64,000 nucleotides of DNA, from positions 1 to 64,000 of the forward strand of contig NZ_JANUXR010000003.1 of the NCBI RefSeq assembly GCF_024834075.1, given 5' to 3'. Source of the DNA: Corynebacterium sp. HS2168-gen11 (GTDB lineage Bacteria; Actinomycetota; Actinomycetes; Mycobacteriales; Mycobacteriaceae). The stretch's first letter is position 1. Every line of letters begins with the position of its first letter. The position numbers and the translations under genes are program-made. The notes beneath the pieces were generated by a model. That model was not told the DNA's origin. It searched no databases and saw only the letters and a program-made list of their open reading frames with translations. Below are positions 57,334 to 64,000 of this stretch, piece after piece.

Positions 57334-58034
57334 TTAGGAATCTCTGCTGATTTTAGAGTGAGAATATAGGCTTGCCGCCCCCGTCAGGTCTGGGGCGGAG
57401 TGGTCTGTAATAAAGAATCGAGTGAACAAACTCATGCCAGACAGCCGACTAAGATCAAAGCAGAAGATGCGTTGAAAATACGCAACCAACACAGCGTGGA
57501 CACAGACGAAACAAACGCCTGCCATTGCTACTTGCTCACCCGCATAATTCACTAATCGATCGCGCACTTGTCTGCCTGCCATCAGCGCCTATTTCCTTGG
57601 TGTAAATAGTTCCCTTGAGTATTGAACCCCTGAAACTGGCGTATAGAAGTAATATTTGAAGCCTTTATAGTCTTGTGGTGGTTTAATTCCAGATTAGGGG
57701 ACAGGCCATAAGCAATATGCAGTTCCCCGACGGTCGCCGGTTGGCTGTGTTCTTTGGTTGCTGGGTGCATATTCGACTCACCCGGTAGATGTTTGTTTAC
57801 CTGATACCGTGAAATACGGTTTACGAAAGACGCTTTTTATGTGGTGTCTGAAGTGGCTTCCTCGTCGGTGCATGGTGAAGACTTGCGTGTCGAAGCGGGC
57901 TAATACTGCGCGCCTGTTCGGTGAGTGGACAGCCTTATGACAAAGGAAGGCGATCCTATGGGTAAACACTCAAAGGACACATCCGGTCGAGGTTATGTCG
58001 GCGGTGCGATGGTATTGAAATAAATCTGCATGTA
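57334..58034. other. Right part of the tRNA-Lys island, mostly non-coding
   Basis: About 700 bases without a convincing long gene. A 21-codon frame (57958-58023) has a good AAAGGAAGG site and begins MGKHSKDTSGRGYVGG. It looks like the first residues of an exported protein cut short by an early stop. The rest shows no motif. Confidence 0.4.
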
Positions 58035-58063
58035 AAAAACCTCCTTGCTTGAAGCAAGGAGGT
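58035..58063 (-). terminator. Terminator of the second tRNA-Lys
   Basis: ACCTCCTTGC pairs with GCAAGGAGGT; on the minus strand a run of six Ts follows. It lies seven bases behind the tRNA. Confidence 0.85.
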
Positions 58064-58069
58064 AAACTG

Positions 58070-58142
<73 letters not shown>

Positions 58143-58578
58143 TTGCTGTTGCTGTTCAGCGCAACGAAATAAAAATATAGCACCTTTTGTATTTGATGTA
58201 AAATCCCCAGTTCATCGGCATTTTTTATATGGCTATATGTTGTCTATTCTGTGTGTTCTTCACGTCATGGTAGAGGGGATAGAAATGATGTGTTTTCGGG
58301 CGACTATGGGAAGGGTAGATGAATGTGTTTCAGATAACGATTGGGCAACATTCGCGGGTGTACGGCGTTGTATGGAATGTGTCGCCTTTAAGATAGTTTG
58401 TACGAGCAAATTTCACTACTGAGATATTTGTTACATACAGTGAATGCTGACGCTGAAAGCGTCGTAAAGCTAATACTTGCAACATGGCACGTACGCACCG
58501 ATGATGCAGTATCACGTGTATAAAGGCGCAGCTGTGAAATGCTGTAATGAAATGACTGAATGACGATAGGAAGAAAAC
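58143..58578. other. Intergenic stretch before the L,D-transpeptidase gene
   Basis: About 435 bases, AT-rich at its left end. Short frames on both strands lack binding sites and protein-like composition. No repeat or RNA gene is seen. Confidence 0.4.
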
Positions 58579-59754
58579 GTGACAACCATGCGTAAAGTAG
58601 TTGCAAGCGCTGTGTGCGGAATTGTACTGCTGGGAGTAGCAGGTTGCACGATTGATGGTTTTACAGAGGTTGAAGCTGGCAATGTGACTGAAGTGTCGGT
58701 TATGCCGGTTGTGGAACAAAAGCCGCGAGCGAATGTTGCTGACGGTGAGACAGGTGTGAATCCAGCTGAGCCAATCACGGTTATCTCACTGGGTGAAGGT
58801 TTGGCTGAGGTCACGTTAAAGAACGCCGAAGGCAAAATTGTTGATTCTTCGTTGACCGCAGACGGTAATGGGTGGAAAACGGAAGAACCGCTTGGGTATG
58901 GACGTACCTACAGTTTGTATGCCGAAGATCGCAATGGTGAAGTGTTGCAGCTTTCCTTCCAGACATTAGTGCCGGCTGCGTTGGCAGCTACTCGACTATC
59001 ACCGATTGATGGTGCTGAGGTTGGCGTGGGACAAACAATTGCGTTGTTCTTTGATACCCCGATTACGCGTCGAAAAGATGTTGAAGAAGCCATTAAGATC
59101 GAGACGACTCCGCATGTCGATGGCGCGTTTTATTGGATCTCGAATCATGAAGTTCGGTGGCGCCCGGAGAAGTTTTGGGCACCAGGCACCAAGGTGACTG
59201 TTGAAGCTCCTGTATATGGGCTTGAGGTTGCGAATGGTGTGTATGCTGCGGATAGTCGCCGCTCAAGCTTTACCATTGGAGAACGAGTCGAAGCAGTTGT
59301 CGATGATAAAACCAAGACGATGAAAGTGATGAAGTCTGGTGCAGAGGTGAAGACGATGCCGGTTTCTTTGGGGTCGAATAAGTTCCCGACTCCAAATGGT
59401 GTGTATGTCATTGGCGATCAGTACGAGAACCTTGTGATGGATTCTCGAACCTATGGGTTGTCGCTTGAGGCGGGCGGATACCGTACCGCTGTTGACTATG
59501 CGACGCAACTGTCGTATTCCGGTATTTATGTGCATTCCGCACCGTGGTCAGTCTGGGCACAAGGGAACTCCAATGTTTCGCATGGTTGTGTGAACGTTAC
59601 GTACGAGAATGCTCGTTGGTTCCAAGACTTTGTTAAGCGTGGCGATATTGTGACGGTGAAAAACACCATTGGTGGGACGCTCTCTGGTTACGATGGTTTG
59701 GGTGACTGGAATATCGATTGGGCGACGTGGAAGAAGGGAAACGCTGACGCATAG
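58579..59754 (+). CDS. L,D-transpeptidase lipoprotein with Ig-like domains
   Basis: 391 residues from GTG, with AGGAAG upstream. The lipobox GVAGC sends it to the outer face of the membrane. Two immunoglobulin-like segments (about 60-135 and 135-235, with LSPIDGAEVGVGQTI) precede the YkuD catalytic domain. Its active site is IYVHSAPW followed by NVSHGCVNV, with C337 as nucleophile. It forms 3-3 cross-links in peptidoglycan, and the overall plan matches mycobacterial LdtMt2-type enzymes. Monocistronic, with a strong terminator. Confidence 0.94.
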   Translation: MTTMRKVVASAVCGIVLLGVAGCTIDGFTEVEAGNVTEVSVMPVVEQKPRANVADGETGVNPAEPITVISLGEGLAEVTLKNAEGKIVDSSLTADGNGWKTEEPLGYGRTYSLYAEDRNGEVLQLSFQTLVPAALAATRLSPIDGAEVGVGQTIALFFDTPITRRKDVEEAIKIETTPHVDGAFYWISNHEVRWRPEKFWAPGTKVTVEAPVYGLEVANGVYAADSRRSSFTIGERVEAVVDDKTKTMKVMKSGAEVKTMPVSLGSNKFPTPNGVYVIGDQYENLVMDSRTYGLSLEAGGYRTAVDYATQLSYSGIYVHSAPWSVWAQGNSNVSHGCVNVTYENARWFQDFVKRGDIVTVKNTIGGTLSGYDGLGDWNIDWATWKKGNADA

Positions 59755-59799
59755 TAGCGAGTTTTGTTCTTTACGGCAGTTTTCAGACTCTAGGTTTGG

Positions 59800-59839
59800 A
59801 CGGCATCACTTGTGTTTACCGCAGGGGATGCCGTTTTTT
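59800..59839 (+). terminator. Terminator after the L,D-transpeptidase gene
   Basis: ACGGCATC (59800-59807) pairs with GATGCCGT (59827-59834), followed by TTTTT. Confidence 0.85.
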
Positions 59840-60070
59840 GCAGGAGAGCGGTTTTTTTTGGGGGGGGCAAAAGTGTAGGTGCTCTTGTGTTGTAGTGTGC
59901 GTATAGTAAGTGTCGTCAACCGGTTGTGAGGCTGTTGTGAAGTGGCAGACGCGCGAAGCTGTTGTGAAGCCGACTCCCTGTGAAGCTGCCGTGCAAGACT
60001 GACCGCCGCGCGAAGCTGCAGGTCTGCAATGGAGCGCTAGAGAGTAAGCGCCTGTTGTTGTCTAGGCTTG

Positions 60071-60100
60071 CCGCACAACCGCACAACCGCACAACCGCAC
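60071..60100. repeat. 8-bp tandem repeat CCGCACAA
   Basis: Three full units and a partial fourth of CCGCACAA. The surrounding 59840-60126 also contains loose GAAGCTG repeats and no gene. Confidence 0.8.
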
Positions 60101-60126
60101 GATCCGCGTTTCGGATCCAAGCATAG

Positions 60127-60156
60127 GAAAAGCGCCCTGAAAGAATCAGGGCGCTT
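60127..60156 (-). terminator. Terminator of tRNA-His
   Basis: AGCGCCCTGA (60131-60140) pairs with TCAGGGCGCT (60146-60155); the minus strand continues with TTTT. Confidence 0.85.
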
Positions 60157-60162
60157 AGTAGG

Positions 60163-60236
60163 GGTGGCTGACGGGGCTCGAACCCGCGACACCCAGGATC
60201 ACAACCTGGTGCTCTACCAGCTGAACTACAGCCACC
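60163..60236 (-). tRNA. tRNA-His (anticodon GTG)
   Basis: Cloverleaf on the minus strand: acceptor GTGGCTG pairs with CAGCCAC, anticodon loop TTGTGAT, T-arm GGGTTCGAGCCCC-like. The extra G at position -1 is encoded (60236) opposite the discriminator C, as required for tRNA-His. Confidence 0.95.
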
Positions 60237-60277
60237 ATTACTGCTTAACGCAGCGATGATTATCTTAACGCAAAACT

Positions 60278-60910
60278 TTAAGATTGCAAAAACGACTGGT
60301 AGCGGGCGGTTGCGGCAGCTTTTGCGGCTTCAACTTCTTCACTATTACGGTCAGTTTCTATCAAGCTCAAACGGTAGTATTCAAGCTCGCGAATGGACTC
60401 CATAATATCTGCCAGTGCGCGGTGCGCCATACCTTTATCTGGTTGGTTAAAGTACACACGCGGTGCCCACCTGCGTGAAAGCTCTTTCAGCGATGAAACG
60501 TCAATCATGCGATAGTGCAATGCTTGATCGAGTCGTGGCATGTGCTGGCGAATAAAACTCCGGTCAGTAGCAATGGAATTGCCTGCCAGCGGTGCTGGGT
60601 GTTCGGGATCACAATGAGCGTCGATAAGCGCAAGCACTGCATCTTCTGCTTCGGCAAGACTTATGGTAGAGCGGCGGATTTCCTCGGTCAGGCCCGAAGA
60701 ATTGTGCATATTGGTCACGTATTCGTTCATCCGCGCAAGTTCTTCTTCGGTCGCATGCACAACAAGGTCGATGCCTTCACCGACGATATTGAGATCTGCA
60801 TCAGTAATAACCGCCGCGATTTCAACGATGGTGTGCTGATGAATGTCAAGACCCGTCATTTCCAGGTCGATCCACACAAGGCGATTATCTTTTTCTGCAA
60901 TATCAGTCAT
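60278..60910 (-). CDS. orn: Oligoribonuclease
   Basis: 210 residues. It degrades two- to five-base RNA fragments and linear cyclic-dinucleotide products to mononucleotides; often essential. The DEDDh exonuclease residues are visible: [10 protein letters not shown] (D15, E17), [11 protein letters not shown] with the second aspartate, and the C-terminal [11 protein letters not shown] with the histidine and last aspartate. Length is typical. It lies on the minus strand just right of tRNA-His. Confidence 0.95.
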   Translation of the reverse strand: MTDIAEKDNRLVWIDLEMTGLDIHQHTIVEIAAVITDADLNIVGEGIDLVVHATEEELARMNEYVTNMHNSSGLTEEIRRSTISLAEAEDAVLALIDAHCDPEHPAPLAGNSIATDRSFIRQHMPRLDQALHYRMIDVSSLKELSRRWAPRVYFNQPDKGMAHRALADIMESIRELEYYRLSLIETDRNSEEVEAAKAAATARYQSFLQS

Positions 60911-61162
60911 ACTTACACATCCTAGTTTCTTTCATGGAAGAAGGGTAACGCTGGTGAAATCGGATAACTCCAGCATACCCACGCAGATCTCCACGTACTG
61001 CGCCTCCAATATATGCTTGACGACGCCGCGTGCAATCGCTCTCTCAAGCGCCTACTGGCGCAAACGGCTGGAGCCGCTAGCAATGACACCGGTTGCGTAA
61101 CGAGGAGAAACGACGTGGATAGTTGTGAGGCGTGCAGGAATGATGGAATCGGAAATGAACAA
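60911..61162. other. Intergenic region with one dispersed 13-mer
   Basis: No gene. An exact TGCTTGACGACGC lies at 61014-61026, between orn and the sialidase terminator. Confidence 0.4.
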
Positions 61163-61195
61163 GAGCGTCCAAGCAATGCTTGGACGCTCGTTGTC
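61163..61195 (-). terminator. Terminator of the sialidase gene
   Basis: GAGCGTCCAAGCA (61163-61175) pairs with TGCTTGGACGCTC (61177-61189). On the minus strand a T-rich tract follows. It lies 28 bases past the stop codon. Confidence 0.82.
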
Positions 61196-61216
61196 TGGCT
61201 TATGAAGCGTTGTGTA

Positions 61217-64000
61217 TTAGCGCTTCAGGCCACCAAGTGCCTTGAGGCTATTGAACAGGTGCATATTCACTGCAGCAAGTACGCCACCGATGACGGATAC
61301 GGCAGTAATCAATGCAATCAGAATCTTGTTCAGCGTATCATTCTTGCTGACCGTTGGAACCTGTACGACCTTTTCAACCTCGACGACCTTTTCAACTTCG
61401 ACAATCTTGGTTTCACCAGGTACCACGATAGTCGTTGGTACTTCGACAATCTTGGTTTCGCCTGGAACTTCGACCGTGATCACCTTTGGTGGTTCAGCAG
61501 GAGCTTCTGGTGTAGTCGTTGGCTGTTCCGAGTGTGGACGGATGGTGAAGCTTTGTGCAGCTTGCGAATCATCGAAGACTGCGGTGGTTGGGCCGGAGTT
61601 TACAAAGCGTGCAGTTACTGTGAACTGAACCTCGTCTTGCAGGATCTGTCCAAGTGGAGCAACCGGAATGACAGCAGTTGCGATACCTTCAGCGTCAGTT
61701 GTGCCAGTAATCGTCTTACCATCGGAGGTTACGAATTCGACGGTTTCGCCAGCCATTGGTTGGCCGTCGCGCTGCAGGCGTGCCGTTGCGACAACCGAAT
61801 TGTTTTCTACGGTACCTGCGAACTTATCGCTCAGCTTGCCCAGCGTCAAAACGGTGGTGCCGGCAAGATGCTCACGTGGAAGGACTGTGAACTCACCGAA
61901 TCCATCGACGGCGCGGTATCCATTATCACGAGTAAATGGTCGTGCAACCAGTGTGTGCTTCACAGGATTTTCACCAGCTTCAACGGCTGGAACAGTGACG
62001 TTGAGGGAGACTGCGCCGTTGGTGATAGCTGCATCTTCGACCAATTCGCCATCAAGATAGACCGCTACAGTGGCAGTATCTGGAATGGTTTGGTTGCTGG
62101 ATGCTACCTTCACAGAAACTGGAACCGTGACAGTATCGGCTTCGGTAGATGCAACGGTACCGATCGGATCAACCGTTGCCGTCACAATTTCTGGCAATAC
62201 TGTTGGGATCAAGCTCGTTGGATCAGGCACGACCGTGACACGTGGAGTGGTCATCTCTTGAGTCGTGGTTGCACGAGTCGTTGCGTCTTGGAATGACCAG
62301 TTCGCCGTGGTCTCATGGAAACCTCTGGTCAAATCTTCGGCGGTGATGGTGTGCGTTGCCGTGCGGCAGACATCGATACGGTTACGGAATACACTCCAAC
62401 GGCAGTTTGGCGTGCCAGGAGGGGCAAAGCCTTGCATGTCAGAGCCAGAAGGTGTTACGGAAATATTGTGGCCAGTTGGGTTCACAATGGTGATTTCGTA
62501 TTCAACGCGATCGCCCACGCGCCACTCATTATTCTTCTTTGGATTCTTAATGCCAACGAAGGCGGTCGGTACGGTGACTGTCTCGTCCCAGTACGTGCCA
62601 AGTGGGGCTACTGTGGACTGGGAGTTGTAGAGTTCAGCTTCGATCGCACCTAATGCACTCGAACGACCATCTGGTACAGCGATATAGACTGCATTCACAC
62701 CATTGACACCGTCGATAGGCGCATTCAAGGTGATGTTTACAACTGTGGATTCGCCTGGTGCCAAGCTAATCTCACTTGGATCTGCAGTTGCGGTCCAGTC
62801 TGCTGGCAAACCGAATTCAAGCGCTTGCTTGAAAATTGGGCGAGCGGTGGAGTTCGTCAAAGTAACTGGCAAGGTAACACTATCGCCTGCAGCTACGCGA
62901 GTCTTTGCATTGTCCAACGTCAAGCAGGAAGCGCCGAACCATGCCATGTTGAACTTTGCGAAGCGAATATCATATCCGCCAGAACGGTTGATCTCGTAGA
63001 GCATACCGATATTGCCGTCTTTCAACGTGGTCATATTGGTATATTCCGTTGATCCAGCACGGAACTCCTTGGCAATTGGCCAAGTTTGACCATCGTCGCA
63101 GGACATGCGGATGGTGCCCTTGTTACGAGTAGCAGGGTTGCTGGAGTTCGAGAACAGCAAAACCTTTGCTAGAGCGGAACCTTCTGGTGCGTTTGGATAT
63201 GCACGAATAATAGAAGCGTTATTGCGAGGGTCTGGCAAGCGTGGATCAAGTACTGGATCTGTCCAGTTCACGCCGCCGTCATAAGAATAGGAAATCTTAC
63301 GTGCAGTTTCACTGCGGTTGGAAGAACGAGAGTTGTTCATCAGCACGCCGTTGGACAGCTCGACGATCTTGTTCTCGTCCATGCCTTGTCCCCAAGGATT
63401 TGATGCATACCAATCTTCGCCGTGGTTATCAGAAATCCATGCAACCGTCCTCCATTGATTATTGTTGGTGAGAATCATGGCTGGTTGGATCAGGCGTCCC
63501 TTATGTGGACCATAGTTCAGCTGAATGCCGTTACCAGAGGTTGCGAAGCGAGCACGCCAAGAAGGATCAGGAGTGATTTCGCGGGTGATAACGTTGTCGT
63601 ACTTCCAGGTCACGCCGCCATCTTTAGACTTTGCATAAACAGCCTGAATGACATCGCGGTTGTTATGTTCGGTACCTGCATGCGAACGCACCAGACCTTG
63701 GCGGAAGGACTTCACATGGAAGTTAAAAATGGTGCCAGTTTCGCGGTCGACGATATAGGAAGGGTCCGAGAAGCCGACAGGCTCGTTGCCGGTCACACCA
63801 GGTGCGATGTTGGTGAGAGCAGACCACGTCTCACCGCTGTCATTGGAGCGACGCTGCACAATGGAGTTTGGGTTTGGAGCGTCGTTACAGTTGTTTGGAC
63901 GTCCGTCATACGATGCCAACAGCGTGCCATCAGGTGCGGTATTGAGCGCTGGAATGCGGTAGCAGCTAAAACCATCGCCGGACTGGGCAATGAATTCATC
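61217..64000 (-). CDS. nanH: Exo-alpha-sialidase, membrane-anchored (5' end outside window)
   Basis: At least 927 residues; the frame is open to the window edge, so the N-terminus is missing. The visible start holds the FRIP-type motif as YRIPALNTAPDGTLLASYDG. Five Asp-boxes follow: SNDSGETW, SKDGGVTW, SDNHGEDW, SYDGGVNW and SCDDGQTW, the sialidase beta-propeller. After it come a NEW3-like domain (about 62700-62900), further beta domains with FRNRIDVCRTATHTI, and a Big_1-like repeat (GQPMAGETVEFVTSDG). A Pro/Thr and Val/Glu-rich stalk with VEVEKVVEVEKVV and one membrane helix (ILIALITAVSVIGGVLAAV) end the protein in a basic tail. It would release sialic acid from host glycans at the cell surface. 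Confidence 0.94.
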   Translation of the reverse strand, partial: DEFIAQSGDGFSCYRIPALNTAPDGTLLASYDGRPNNCNDAPNPNSIVQRRSNDSGETWSALTNIAPGVTGNEPVGFSDPSYIVDRETGTIFNFHVKSFRQGLVRSHAGTEHNNRDVIQAVYAKSKDGGVTWKYDNVITREITPDPSWRARFATSGNGIQLNYGPHKGRLIQPAMILTNNNQWRTVAWISDNHGEDWYASNPWGQGMDENKIVELSNGVLMNNSRSSNRSETARKISYSYDGGVNWTDPVLDPRLPDPRNNASIIRAYPNAPEGSALAKVLLFSNSSNPATRNKGTIRMSCDDGQTWPIAKEFRAGSTEYTNMTTLKDGNIGMLYEINRSGGYDIRFAKFNMAWFGASCLTLDNAKTRVAAGDSVTLPVTLTNSTARPIFKQALEFGLPADWTATADPSEISLAPGESTVVNITLNAPIDGVNGVNAVYIAVPDGRSSALGAIEAELYNSQSTVAPLGTYWDETVTVPTAFVGIKNPKKNNEWRVGDRVEYEITIVNPTGHNISVTPSGSDMQGFAPPGTPNCRWSVFRNRIDVCRTATHTITAEDLTRGFHETTANWSFQDATTRATTTQEMTTPRVTVVPDPTSLIPTVLPEIVTATVDPIGTVASTEADTVTVPVSVKVASSNQTIPDTATVAVYLDGELVEDAAITNGAVSLNVTVPAVEAGENPVKHTLVARPFTRDNGYRAVDGFGEFTVLPREHLAGTTVLTLGKLSDKFAGTVENNSVVATARLQRDGQPMAGETVEFVTSDGKTITGTTDAEGIATAVIPVAPLGQILQDEVQFTVTARFVNSGPTTAVFDDSQAAQSFTIRPHSEQPTTTPEAPAEPPKVITVEVPGETKIVEVPTTIVVPGETKIVEVEKVVEVEKVVQVPTVSKNDTLNKILIALITAVSVIGGVLAAVNMHLFNSLKALGGLKR

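Noticed and set aside
61013..62296. 427-codon plus-strand frame opposite the sialidase
   Set aside because: Antisense to an unambiguous sialidase reading frame, and it crosses that gene's terminator.

Overview
The window looks like a core-genome segment of a Corynebacterium. The evidence is a single-chain type I fatty acid synthase followed by acpS and a FasR-like TetR regulator, class Ib ribonucleotide reductase (nrdH-nrdI-nrdE with nrdF nearby), aa3 oxidase subunit I, ClpS-DUF2017, and a murI-MBL-rph-rdgB run. A membrane-anchored sialidase at the right edge resembles NanH of animal- and human-associated corynebacteria. Composition is moderate in GC with strong use of CCA and GCA codons. The species cannot be named from this window alone.

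Layout: 1-180 is a 5S rRNA with its terminator. 1035-4589 is a large secreted, membrane-anchored coiled-coil protein. 5317-9522 holds a fluoride-channel pair, phosphoglucomutase, and a MauE-like plus DsbA-like pair. 9648-11173 is an accessory patch beside tRNA-Ala, with an orphan small acidic protein and the decayed 3' end of a group II intron. 11181-15844 carries a Ltp-type lipoprotein, an SMR efflux pair, a flavin-binding PPOX-like protein, nadE and zinc-free L36. 15949-22114 has a 29-bp tandem repeat and then the ribonucleotide reductase genes and ferritin, with plausible NrdR and DtxR sites. 22666-33814 has ctaD, serB, a Pth2-like protein, dinG-pncB, a CAP-like protein, clpS, DUF2017, a P1 peptidase and a rhomboid. 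34003-39782 has a secreted SGNH hydrolase, an orphan sugar-binding lipoprotein, murI, an MBL hydrolase, rph and rdgB. 39931-52689 has two small membrane proteins, tRNA-Leu, the 9-kb fas gene, acpS, fasR, bcp and a DUF3618 protein. 53458-55025 has an Excalibur lipoprotein and pncA. 55171-58142 is bounded by two identical tRNA-Lys genes and contains an MFS transporter with a frameshifted small gene ahead of it. 58579-64000 has an L,D-transpeptidase, tRNA-His, orn and the partial sialidase gene.

How the genes work together: NrdH, NrdI, NrdE and NrdF make deoxynucleotides. Fas, AcpS and FasR form a fatty-acid module. PncA, PncB and NadE cover nicotinamide salvage to NAD. The exported proteins (coiled-coil protein, sialidase, L,D-transpeptidase, Ltp and Excalibur lipoproteins, SGNH hydrolase) describe an elaborate cell surface.

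The most unusual signals are four. First, the coiled-coil protein has an SMC-like hairpin plan but is predicted to be outside the cell. Second, a dispersed intergenic element with consensus TGCTTnnCGACGC recurs at about a dozen places. Third, there is a degenerate group II intron end. Fourth, there is a small island between duplicated tRNA-Lys genes.
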